A stretch of DNA of 64,000 nt. Origin: Pannonibacter phragmitetus DSM 14782 (GTDB taxonomy: Bacteria; Pseudomonadota; Alphaproteobacteria; Rhizobiales; Stappiaceae). Within the stretch, counting starts at the first letter, position 1. Each line of letters starts with the position of its first letter. The notes beneath the pieces are model-generated. The model saw only the letters and a program-made list of their open reading frames with translations, ran no database searches and was not told where the DNA came from. Shown piece after piece: positions 17,132-24,665 of the stretch. Made by a program: the position numbers and the translations under genes. The stretch spans positions 62,001 to 126,000 of the forward strand of contig NZ_KB908221.1 of assembly GCF_000382365.1 (NCBI RefSeq). Reading direction: 5' to 3'.

Positions 17132-18538
17132 TCAGGCGCGCGCAAGCCCCGGAAAGAGGAACACCTTGCCACTGCGGAAATCATAGGACGGGTCTTCCCA
17201 GGCGATCATCTTGCCCGGATTGAGCAGGCCCTTGGGGTCCGCCTGCCGCTTGAAGGCCAGCTGCACCTCGTCGGTCTGCTTCATGCCCCCTTCTTCCAGC
17301 GTGTAGCGGTGCGGGTTGAAGATCGGGCAGCCGCCTTCCTCATGCAGGCGGATGATTTCGTTCAGCCGCTCTTCGGAGGTGTAGCGGACGATGGGCAGGC
17401 CGAAGCAGGTGATCCTGCCGTCAAACCGCACGAATTCCAGATGCCCCGGCACCTCGTCACCGAAGAGGTCGCACATGCGGCGCACCTTCTCCACGTGATC
17501 GGGGAAAGGATAAAGCACCTGCAGATAGGTGATCGACGGGTCAACCCGCAGCCCGCGCAGCGTCGTGTGGTTCCAGGCAAGTTCATAGGCCGGCGGCAGG
17601 GCCTTGCGCGTTGCCTCATCGGCCAGATCCGAGCGGTAGAGGATCGAGGCGCGCCGGTCTGCTGCGGTGAAGGCGGCAAAGGCGTCCATGGCGAAGGAGG
17701 CCACCATGACCACCACCACCGACTGGTCGCGCCGGATATATTTCTGATGCCGCAGGAAATAGTCATGCGGCACGGGCGCGGCGATGGGGGCGATTTCCTT
17801 CACCAGCAATCCATCCTGATTGCCCAGCGCATCGGCAAAGCGCACGCCGTCCATGAAGGCATCGAAGCCGACGACCACATCCACCCAGTCATAGGCGGCC
17901 GTCAGCGGCATCTCCACCTCGGTGATGACGCCGTTGGTGCCATAGGCATGCATGACCTTGTGCAGGTCATGGCCGGTCATTTCCAGCACCTGCGGCTCGG
18001 CTTCCATGGTGATGACGCGCAGGCGCAGCACATTGCCAAGGTCGCGCAGCCCGCCCCAGTTGATGGAGCCGACGCCGCCGGAGCCACCGGCAATGAAGCC
18101 GCCGATCGTGGCCGTGCGGTAGGTGGAGGGGTGCAGCCGCAGCTCCTGTCCGGAATGGGCGCGGGTCTCGTCATCGATCTTCGAAATGATGGCGCCCGGC
18201 TCCACCACCACAACGCCGGGGCGGATGGACTTCACCTTGTTCATTTCGGCCAGATTGAGAATGACGCCACCGGACAGCGGCATGGCCTGACCGTAGTTGC
18301 CGGTCCCTGCTCCGCGCACCGTCACCGGCACCTCATGGGCGTAACAGGCCTTCAGAACCTCGATCACCTCCGCCTCGGACTTCGGCGTCACCACCAGATC
18401 GCCGGTCACGTGATCCAGCTGCTGCTTCAGCACCGGCGAGTACCAGAAGAAATCCCGGCTCTTCTGTTTCACGATCTGCGGATTGTCCTCCATGGCAATC
18501 CCGGCAAGGTCCGACTTCAGCTTCTCGAGCGCACTCAT
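17132..18538 (-). CDS. FAD-binding oxidoreductase (FAD_binding_4, GlcD/D-lactate-dehydrogenase-like)
   Basis: 468 residues. The PCMH-type FAD domain spans about 45-230: VTVRGAGTGNYGQAMPLSGG, then HPSTYRTATIGGFIAGGSGGVGS. The C-terminal FAD-linked oxidase domain ends NPGKMIAW. Its ATG overlaps the stop of the amidohydrolase gene (ATGA), so the two are translationally coupled. It is the last gene of an ABC-transporter/amidohydrolase operon reading from 22704 down to 17132. It likely oxidises a hydroxy acid or a product of the deaminase; the substrate is not evident. Confidence 0.88.
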   Translation of the reverse strand: MSALEKLKSDLAGIAMEDNPQIVKQKSRDFFWYSPVLKQQLDHVTGDLVVTPKSEAEVIEVLKACYAHEVPVTVRGAGTGNYGQAMPLSGGVILNLAEMNKVKSIRPGVVVVEPGAIISKIDDETRAHSGQELRLHPSTYRTATIGGFIAGGSGGVGSINWGGLRDLGNVLRLRVITMEAEPQVLEMTGHDLHKVMHAYGTNGVITEVEMPLTAAYDWVDVVVGFDAFMDGVRFADALGNQDGLLVKEIAPIAAPVPHDYFLRHQKYIRRDQSVVVVMVASFAMDAFAAFTAADRRASILYRSDLADEATRKALPPAYELAWNHTTLRGLRVDPSITYLQVLYPFPDHVEKVRRMCDLFGDEVPGHLEFVRFDGRITCFGLPIVRYTSEERLNEIIRLHEEGGCPIFNPHRYTLEEGGMKQTDEVQLAFKRQADPKGLLNPGKMIAWEDPSYDFRSGKVFLFPGLARA

Positions 18539-19887
18539 TCAGCAGCTCCCCGTTCAAGTGTCACGGCATTGGTCATCAATGGGTCGAGTTCGCGGTAATC
18601 CGGCAAGGTCATGTCGATGGTCCGCCCGTGGCGCAGTACCGCCTTCAGCCCATGCGGGCGGGACAGAAGCTCACCCCAGTTGCGGGCGCGCAGCAGCACC
18701 ATGTCGGCAGGCGCGCCTTCCCTCAGCCAGCCCAGATCAGACCGGCCCAGCAGTTGCGCAGGCGTCCGGGTCACCGTGTTGATCCAGTCGCCGAAAGGAT
18801 GATCCAGCTGCAGGATGCGCGTTGCCTGGGTGTAGACCTCGATCAGGTTCATGTCGCCATAGGCATAGAAGGGATCGCGGGTGTTGTCGGAGGCAACCGC
18901 CACGGCAATGCCGCGCGCCTTCATCTCATGCAGCAGCGTGACACCGCGCCAGCGCGGCGTGCGCCCGGCCTGCCGGTCCTGCAGATACATATTGCACATG
19001 GGCAGGGACACGATGCCGAGCCCGGCCTCTGCCACCAGATCCAGCGTGCGGTCAATCTCGTCCGGCTCCTGCAGCGCGAGGGAGCAGCAATGCCCCACAA
19101 CCACCTGCCCCTTGAAGCCGTTGCGGAGGGCCGCTTCGGCAATGTGGCGCAGGGTGCGGGCGCCCGTGTCGCCGGTTTCATCCGCATGAAAATCGAGCGG
19201 CAGGTCCCGTTCGGCAGCGGCACGGAACATGGCGTCCAGATGCTCGCCGAGGCGCGGGATCATGTAGGTGACTGCCCCGAGCACGCCGCCAGCACGGGAC
19301 ACACGGTTTGCGATTGCGGTCAGATAGCCATCATCCGCATCCAGCCGGTCAATGCCGAAGAGGCTGGCGGCCTGAAGATCGATCCGGCCTGCCCAGTCCT
19401 CGCGCACTTCCTGGAACACGGGCCAGGAGATCGTCTCCTGCGGCGGAAGGCTGTCCAGATGGGTGCGGATCAGCACCGTGCCCTGCGCATAGGCACAGCG
19501 CAGCGAAAACTCCATGCGTGCCCGCACATCCGCCGCCGTCCAGTTGGCCATGCGGTCCTCTCCCACCGCCATCAGCGCCCCCATGAAGGTGCCATCCGGG
19601 TTGGGACGGCGCGGGGTGATGTGGCCCTTGTCGAGGTGGGTGTGCATGTCGATGAGGCCCGGCAGAACCATGCCGTCATCGAGATCATGGCAGTCGCCGC
19701 AGGGCGCCGCCGGAAGGCCGCCGGAAGGCCGGATCATCCCGATGCGGCCATCGCGCACCTCGATATCGACCTGCACCAATGCGGCCGGATCGCCGCCTGC
19801 CACATGGTCCGGCAGGAGGGAAGCGGGCACTCTTGCGCGCTGGAAACGGGCGGTGCCGCGCACCGGGGCCTTCAGCAGCCAGGTCAT
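18535..19887 (-). CDS. Amidohydrolase, cytosine-deaminase (CodA)-like
   Basis: 450 residues from ATG 19887; this is 1 base after the permease stop, so coupling is likely. Metal-site marks are PGLIDMHTHLDKGH, LDFHADETGD, VVGHCCS and AVASDNTRDPFYAYGD, matching the CodA/TrzF-like subtype (HxH, His/Glu, His, Asp). Members hydrolyse exocyclic or ring C-N bonds of cytosine, isoguanine, creatinine-like or triazine compounds. With the NMT1-like ABC importer it suggests import and deamination of an N-heterocycle. True cytosine deaminase activity is not assured. Confidence 0.87.
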   Translation of the reverse strand: MTWLLKAPVRGTARFQRARVPASLLPDHVAGGDPAALVQVDIEVRDGRIGMIRPSGGLPAAPCGDCHDLDDGMVLPGLIDMHTHLDKGHITPRRPNPDGTFMGALMAVGEDRMANWTAADVRARMEFSLRCAYAQGTVLIRTHLDSLPPQETISWPVFQEVREDWAGRIDLQAASLFGIDRLDADDGYLTAIANRVSRAGGVLGAVTYMIPRLGEHLDAMFRAAAERDLPLDFHADETGDTGARTLRHIAEAALRNGFKGQVVVGHCCSLALQEPDEIDRTLDLVAEAGLGIVSLPMCNMYLQDRQAGRTPRWRGVTLLHEMKARGIAVAVASDNTRDPFYAYGDMNLIEVYTQATRILQLDHPFGDWINTVTRTPAQLLGRSDLGWLREGAPADMVLLRARNWGELLSRPHGLKAVLRHGRTIDMTLPDYRELDPLMTNAVTLERGAAE

Positions 19888-19888
19888 G

Positions 19889-20743
19889 TCAATTCTCCCT
19901 GCGGATCGCGCTTTCGTGCCAGCGCCGCAGCAACAGATGCGAAACAAGGCTGGTCGCCGCGAAGATCACCACACCCGTCAGGGACAGGAGGATCAGGGCT
20001 GCAAAAAGCCGCGGAATGTTGAGCCGGAACTGGCTTTCCAGCAGGCGGTAGGCAAGGCCGGACTGCGCCCCGGCGGAGCCTGCGGCAAACTCGGCCACCA
20101 CGGCAGCAATCAGCGCCAGTCCGCCTGCGATGCGGAGGCCAGCCAGAAAATAGGGCAGCGCGGCGGGCAGCTTCAGATAAAGCAGCGTCTGCCAGCGGCT
20201 GGCGCCATAAAGCTCGAACAGGTTCAGAAGGTTATGATCCGTCGACTTCAGCCCTTGCGTCGTGTTGGACAGCACTGGAAAAAAGGCAACGATAAAGGCG
20301 CAGATGAGCAGCGCCGACTGCGTGGTCGGCGCATAGATGAGAATGAGGGGCGCAATGGCGACGATCGGCGTCACCTGCAGGATCACCGCGTAAGGGTAGA
20401 TCGCCAGCTCGATCCAGCGTGACTGCGTCATCAGCACGGCCAGCCCCACACCGCCCAGTAGCGCCAGCAGCAGGGCGGTGAGGGTGATCTTCACCGTGAC
20501 CCAGAGCGCGCCGGACAGGGTGCCCCAGTCAGTGTAGAGCGACTGCGCCACCCGGGCGGGGCTGGGCAGGATGTAATGCGGCACGTTGTAGGCGCTGACA
20601 TACCAGGCCCAGGCCAGCACCAGCAACCCCAGCATCAGCACCGGAATGGCGATGCGCAGCAGACGCCCCTTCAGATCCGGCCTGCCGGACACCGGCAGAG
20701 GCGCCACATCGACAGCCGTTTCGCTTTTCTCAGCCGCTGTCAT
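19889..20743 (-). CDS. ABC transporter permease (TauC/SsuC/ThiX type)
   Basis: 284 residues, about six membrane helices, with the EAA-type loop at ALFELYGASRWQTLLYLKLP (GASRWQ...LKLPAALPYFLAGLR). The start ATG overlaps the ATPase stop (ATGA). It belongs to the family that pairs with NMT1/THI5-like binding proteins and imports taurine, sulfonates, pyrimidine precursors or similar molecules. The deaminase and oxidase downstream suggest an N-heterocyclic substrate. Confidence 0.92.
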   Translation of the reverse strand: MTAAEKSETAVDVAPLPVSGRPDLKGRLLRIAIPVLMLGLLVLAWAWYVSAYNVPHYILPSPARVAQSLYTDWGTLSGALWVTVKITLTALLLALLGGVGLAVLMTQSRWIELAIYPYAVILQVTPIVAIAPLILIYAPTTQSALLICAFIVAFFPVLSNTTQGLKSTDHNLLNLFELYGASRWQTLLYLKLPAALPYFLAGLRIAGGLALIAAVVAEFAAGSAGAQSGLAYRLLESQFRLNIPRLFAALILLSLTGVVIFAATSLVSHLLLRRWHESAIRREN

Positions 20744-21576
20744 AGGTGATCCCTCACATCCATGGCCGCATGCAGCGCTGCGGAGGTCTGGCGGCAGTAG
20801 TCGTTGTAGATGGACGACGTGCGGAACTCCTCGTCCCTCGGATAGGGCGCATCCACCGCCAGATCACTCACCACCCGGCCCGGCCGGGCCGCCATGACGA
20901 CGATGCGGTTCGACAGATAGACACTCTCATAGACGGAGTGTGTGACGAAGATGACCGTCCAGCCGAAACGCTCCCACAGGCGCAGCAGGTCGTTGTTGAG
21001 CTTGAAGCGGGTGATTTCATCGAGCGCCGCGAAAGGCTCGTCCATCAGCAGCAGCTTGGGCCGAGTCACCAGCGCGCGGGCGATGGAGACGCGCATCTTC
21101 ATGCCGCCGGAGAGTTCACGCGGGTAAGCCTCGTGGAACTGGCCGAGCCCGACCATTTCCAGCGCTTCGCTCACCCTTTCGCGTGCCGCCTCCTTCGAAA
21201 TGCCCTTGAGCCGTAGCGGCAGCCAGACATTGGCAAAGACCGTTGCCCAGGGCATCAGCGTCGGCTCCTGGAAGACAAAGCTGATTTCCGGATGGGCCTT
21301 GCCGAGCGCGTCATGATCCGAGGTCGGCCATTCCAGCGTGCCGGAAGACGTGTCGCCAAGACCGGCAATGATGCGCAGCGCCGTGGACTTGCCGCAGCCG
21401 GAGGGGCCCAGAAGGCTGATGAACTCGCCCTGCCCCACATCCAGCGTCATGTCCTTCAGCGCAACCGTGCCGCTGGAAAAGACCTTGGAAATGCGGTTGA
21501 GGCGGACAAGCGGACGGGAAGAGGCAGCATGGGGCGCGGCTGCGGCCAAAGCCGCAGAATGAGACAATTCGGACAT
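20740..21576 (-). CDS. ABC transporter ATP-binding protein (TauB/SsuB/ThiZ type)
   Basis: 278 residues from ATG 21576 (MSELSHSAAL). Walker A is LLGPSGCGKST, the Q loop FVFQEPTLMPWATV, the signature ELSGGMKMRVSIARAL and Walker B LLLMDEPFAALD, followed by the switch His in FVTHSVYESVYL. It is the cytoplasmic motor of the importer. It overlaps the permease gene by 4 bases and lies 123 bp after the binding-protein gene. Confidence 0.94.
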   Translation of the reverse strand: MSELSHSAALAAAAPHAASSRPLVRLNRISKVFSSGTVALKDMTLDVGQGEFISLLGPSGCGKSTALRIIAGLGDTSSGTLEWPTSDHDALGKAHPEISFVFQEPTLMPWATVFANVWLPLRLKGISKEAARERVSEALEMVGLGQFHEAYPRELSGGMKMRVSIARALVTRPKLLLMDEPFAALDEITRFKLNNDLLRLWERFGWTVIFVTHSVYESVYLSNRIVVMAARPGRVVSDLAVDAPYPRDEEFRTSSIYNDYCRQTSAALHAAMDVRDHL

Positions 21577-21699
21577 GCCCTGACACAGGCTCCCTGACAG
21601 ACGGACAACAGGACACCGGCTCACGGACGCATTGACTGCATCACACGAGCGGCGGCTGGCAGCAGGCGGCACGCGAATGCCGCCCGCCGGAACAGCTTG

Positions 21700-22704
21700 T
21701 CACTTCTTCAGGTTCATGCCCACGCCCTTGCAGACGAATTCCGTGGTGTAGATCGACTTGATGTCGATCCCGTCTTTCACCACACCGGCCTTGACCATGC
21801 TTTCATAGAAGGCCTGCTGCTTGGCGTCCGTCATGCAGCCGATGCCCTTTTCCAGCGCCTCGCCCGATTCCACGAGGCCGAAGGACTTCATGGTTTCGAT
21901 GGAGAAGGCGATCTGGTCGTCGGTCATCTCCGGGTTGTCTTTCTTGATCAGCTCATTGGCGGCTGCATTGTCGCCGTAGAGATAGTTGTACCAGCCCTCG
22001 ATGGTGGCATCAATGAAGCGCTGGGTCAGGTCCTTGTTGGCCTCGACGTAATCCTTGCGGCCCTCGATGAGGGTGGAATAGGTCTCGAAGCCATAATCCG
22101 CCAGCAGGAACAGCTTCGGCTTGAAGCCACCCTCGGTCTCGATGGCAAAAGGTTCGGACGTGATATAGCCCTGCTGCGCCGACTGCTTGTCGGCCAGGAA
22201 CGGACCGGGGTTGAAGGCATAGGGCTTGTACTGCTCATCCTTGAAGCCCGGATAGGCCGACTTCATCCACTGGAAGTAGGAGGCAAAGCCATCCGTGCCC
22301 ATGAAGATCGTGGGGAGCTTGGCCAGGTCCTCGAATTTCTCCAGCCCCGCATCGGGATGAGCGATCAGGACCTGCGGATCCTTCTGGAAGATGGCGGCCA
22401 CTTCAACGACCGGAATATCCTCTGCCAGCGCATTGAGCGGCTGCAGCATGTTGCCGGCCATGTAGAACTCGACCTTTCCGGCCAGCATCAGTGCCCGGCT
22501 GGCCGCCTGCGGGCCGCCCTGCACGATCTCGACCTTGAGGCCATATTTCTCGTAGGTGCCGTCCGCGACCGCCTGATAGAAGCCGCCATGTTCCGCCTGG
22601 GCCAGCCAGTTGGTCGCGAACTTGATTTCATCCAGAGCAAAAGCCTGACTGGACAGCACAAGGCCAAGGGCCGCAGCCCCGCCAAGAGAAGTCAAAAAGC
22701 GCAT
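21700..22704 (-). CDS. ABC transporter substrate-binding protein, NMT1/THI5-like
   Basis: 334 residues from ATG 22704, preceded by GGAGGCGGAAG. Signal peptide MRFLTSLGGAAALGLVLSSQAFA, cleavage before LDEIKFATNWLAQAEHGGFYQA, the conserved start of NMT1-like pyrimidine/hydroxymethylpyrimidine/taurine binders. Downstream blocks GGPQAASRALMLAGKVEFYMA and PFLADKQSAQQGYITSEPF also fit. It is exported to the periplasm and heads the operon. Its promoter region, shared with the divergent ridA-like gene, contains several GCAAG/CTTGC palindromes. No TPP riboswitch is visible. Confidence 0.92.
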   Translation of the reverse strand: MRFLTSLGGAAALGLVLSSQAFALDEIKFATNWLAQAEHGGFYQAVADGTYEKYGLKVEIVQGGPQAASRALMLAGKVEFYMAGNMLQPLNALAEDIPVVEVAAIFQKDPQVLIAHPDAGLEKFEDLAKLPTIFMGTDGFASYFQWMKSAYPGFKDEQYKPYAFNPGPFLADKQSAQQGYITSEPFAIETEGGFKPKLFLLADYGFETYSTLIEGRKDYVEANKDLTQRFIDATIEGWYNYLYGDNAAANELIKKDNPEMTDDQIAFSIETMKSFGLVESGEALEKGIGCMTDAKQQAFYESMVKAGVVKDGIDIKSIYTTEFVCKGVGMNLKK

Positions 22705-23041
22705 GTTGTCTTCCGCCTCCGTATTGCTTTTTAAAGCTCTGCCGCTGTGCCTCCTCAGGCCCTTGGAGCGGTTCAGGCAATCACGCTGAACTGATTGTGC
22801 AAGCCCCATGCCAGCAGCTACCCGGCTGCAACTTCCAGATCCAATGGCGGTTTCCCGTCATCTGCCTGCCGCATGGGCACTTCCGCTCCCCCCGGATCGG
22901 CTCCAGACCAGCGCAAGCTTGCACAATCTTCAGGCATTTGCCACTCGGATCAGCATGCGCAAGTCTTGCGCAGCCGCAATCCCGGCGGCACTCTGGCCTG
23001 CACCAGTGCTCCGCCTTTCCAGCAGGATTACCAAAAACCTC
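22705..23041. promoter_or_regulatory. Divergent promoter region with GCAAG/CTTGC palindromes
   Basis: This 337-bp region has no convincing gene. It contains GATTGTGCAAGC at 22793-22804 and its exact reverse complement at 22917-22928. It also has the perfect palindrome GCAAGCTTGC at 22913-22922 and a perfect 8-1-8 palindrome TGCGCAAG-T-CTTGCGCA at 22956-22972. The repeated CAAG/CTTG core suggests several sites for one dimeric regulator controlling the transporter operon, the RidA gene or both. The regulator itself is not encoded next door. Confidence 0.5.
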
Positions 23042-23431
23042 ATGACAAATCCGGTTACGCCAACCACCATCCGCCCGCCCTTTGCCCGCTACAGCCACGG
23101 CATCGAGGTGCCCGCCGGCCACAGGCTGGTCTTCACCTCCGGCCAGCTCGGCATCGGTCCGGATGACGTGATCCCGCCCGGCGTCGAGGCGCAGACGCGG
23201 CTTTGCTTCCAAAACATCCGCGAGATCCTCGCAGCCGCCGGCATGAGCCTTGCCGACATCGTGCGGATCAACGCCTTCGTGACAGGGCGCGAGCACATGC
23301 AAGGCTACATGAAGACCCGCGACGAATTCACCGCCACGCCTCCCCCCGCCTCGACCCTGATGATCGTCGGCGGCTTCACCCGGGAGGAGTTTGTGGTGGA
23401 AGTGGAAGTGATCGCTGCAAAGGCGGACTGA
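23042..23431 (+). CDS. RidA/YjgF/YER057c-family protein
   Basis: 129 residues from ATG 23042. Family marks are LVFTSGQLG near the N-terminus, NIREILAAAGMSLADIVRINAFV in the centre and the closing VEVEVIAAKAD. The Arg usually required for imine deaminase activity (near the C-terminal third, family pattern P-x-R-S/T) appears replaced: the stretch reads PPPASTLM. This suggests a non-RidA subgroup such as RutC-like or a substrate-specific enzyme. It diverges from the ABC/deaminase operon, fitting a role in clearing or hydrolysing an intermediate of N-heterocycle breakdown. Confidence 0.88.
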   Translation: MTNPVTPTTIRPPFARYSHGIEVPAGHRLVFTSGQLGIGPDDVIPPGVEAQTRLCFQNIREILAAAGMSLADIVRINAFVTGREHMQGYMKTRDEFTATPPPASTLMIVGGFTREEFVVEVEVIAAKAD

Positions 23432-23445
23432 GCTGCACGAGGGCA

Positions 23446-23480
23446 CCATGTTCAACAAAAATTATTTTTGTTGAACATGG
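23446..23480. promoter_or_regulatory. 35-bp perfect palindrome over the -35 of the nucleotidyltransferase gene
   Basis: CCATGTTCAACAAAAAT at 23446-23462 is mirrored exactly by its complement at 23464-23480 around a single central T. It begins 15 bp after the ridA-like stop. A half-copy (ATGCTCAACAAAA) recurs 44 bp downstream at 23492-23504, about four helical turns away. Overlap with the promoter makes an operator more likely than a terminator, though it could also form a hairpin after ridA. Confidence 0.65.
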
Positions 23481-23496
23481 CGGAAAATGCTATGCT
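23468..23496 (+). promoter_or_regulatory. Candidate sigma-70-type promoter for the nucleotidyltransferase gene
   Basis: TTGTTG at 23468-23473 and TATGCT at 23491-23496 are separated by 17 bp. Transcription would begin near 23503, about 26 bases before the ATG at 23529, so the leader is very short. The -35 lies within the palindrome and the -10 abuts the second inverted repeat. Confidence 0.55.
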
Positions 23497-23521
23497 CAAC
23501 AAAACTTCCGTTCGTTGAACA
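23493..23521. promoter_or_regulatory. Second inverted repeat over -10 and start site
   Basis: TGCTCAAC (23493-23500) and GTTGAACA (23514-23521) form an 8-bp inverted pair with one mismatch and 13 bases between. The arms carry the same TTGAACA/TGTTCAA core as the upstream palindrome, so the same protein could bind both and block the promoter. Confidence 0.5.
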
Positions 23522-23528
23522 TGAGCCC

Positions 23529-24551
23529 ATGCAAAGGCATTCTCCGGTCAGTCACGCAGCCTATCACGATCTCCTGCGGTCCCTGCTCGATGAGGCAGTG
23601 GCGGGATTGAGGGGCACGCCGACGCGTGTCACCCGCAATGGCAAGGCCTATTGGTACGACACCTACCGGGTCGGCACGGATGTGCGTAAATACTACATCG
23701 GCGAGGACAGCGAGGCACTTCAGGCCCGCATTGCCCGCCACAAAGCGCTCAAGGAAGAAACGGAAGCCCGCCGGAAAGAGCGGTCGCGGCTGATCCGCCT
23801 GCTTCGGGCTGAAGGTTTTCTCGGCACGGATGGCGCAACGGGCAGCCTGCTGGCGGCCATGGCCGGTGCCGGAGTATTCCGGCTGGGCGGCACGGTTATC
23901 GGCACCCATGCTTTCCGGCTTTACGAAGGGGAGCTGGGCGTCCGCTACCGTTTCGACCAGACGGCCATGACGCAGGATATGGACATCGCCAGCTTCGAGC
24001 GGCTTTCCCTCTCCCTGTCACAGGATGAGCAGGTCTCCACCTCCATGCAGGATGTGCTTTCCGGCTTTGCCTTTGATCCGGTGCCGAGCCTTGATCCGGG
24101 CCGGGTCTGGCGCTGGCGGCAGACCCGCAACGACACGCTGGTGGAGTTTCTCACCCCCTCCTTCCGCCCGGAGGAGGATCTGCGCCCGCTGGAGGCGCTT
24201 GGCGTCAGCGCACAGTCGCTGCATTTCCTGAACTATCTGATTGCAGCCCCCATCCCCGCCGCTGTGCTTTACCGCTCCGGCGTCCTGGTGCAACTCCCCC
24301 GGCCGGAGCGCTTTGCCATTCACAAGCTGATCGTCGCCGACCGCCGCCGCGAGGGGCCGGGAAGCCTGAAAGCACGCAAGGACCGGCTGCAGGCCGCGTT
24401 TCTGATCGAGGCGCTGGCGGAAGACAGGCCCGATGATCTGGCAGAGGCCTGGGAAGACGCACGGGGCAATGGCCCCAAATGGCGCGAACGCCTCGACAGA
24501 AGCCTTGAAGCTGTGCCAGAAACCCGCGCGCGCATTCATGACTGCCTGTAG
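23529..24551 (+). CDS. GSU2403-family nucleotidyltransferase-fold protein (NTP_transf_8)
   Basis: 340 residues from ATG 23529, chosen because an upstream ATG (23487) would precede the predicted transcription start. After an N-terminal basic segment (RVTRNGKAYWYDTYRVGTD) and a charged helix rich in Arg/Glu comes the nucleotidyltransferase core: GGTVIGTHAFRLYEGELGV, then the acidic pair D150-x-D152 in MTQDMDIA. The C-terminal half resembles substrate-recognition regions of AbiEii-like enzymes. The target is unknown; related folds modify tRNA or proteins, and some act as toxins or phage-defence factors. No antitoxin gene is adjacent. The promoter is covered by palindromes, suggesting tight control. 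Confidence 0.8.
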   Translation: MQRHSPVSHAAYHDLLRSLLDEAVAGLRGTPTRVTRNGKAYWYDTYRVGTDVRKYYIGEDSEALQARIARHKALKEETEARRKERSRLIRLLRAEGFLGTDGATGSLLAAMAGAGVFRLGGTVIGTHAFRLYEGELGVRYRFDQTAMTQDMDIASFERLSLSLSQDEQVSTSMQDVLSGFAFDPVPSLDPGRVWRWRQTRNDTLVEFLTPSFRPEEDLRPLEALGVSAQSLHFLNYLIAAPIPAAVLYRSGVLVQLPRPERFAIHKLIVADRRREGPGSLKARKDRLQAAFLIEALAEDRPDDLAEAWEDARGNGPKWRERLDRSLEAVPETRARIHDCL

Positions 24552-24665
24552 CACTAGAGGCCTGCAGGCAGGGTGCGTCCCCGGTGAAATCCTGTGCGGA
24601 ACTCGGGCAGGCAAGTGCCTGCTATCCAAGCCCGCAGGTCCAGCTTCAGAAGGACCAGACCGGAC

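Noticed and set aside
22705-23041. TPP riboswitch upstream of the NMT1/THI5-like binding protein
   Set aside because: The conserved CTGAGA and ACC..GA pairing elements were not found on the minus strand; the palindromes point to a protein regulator instead.
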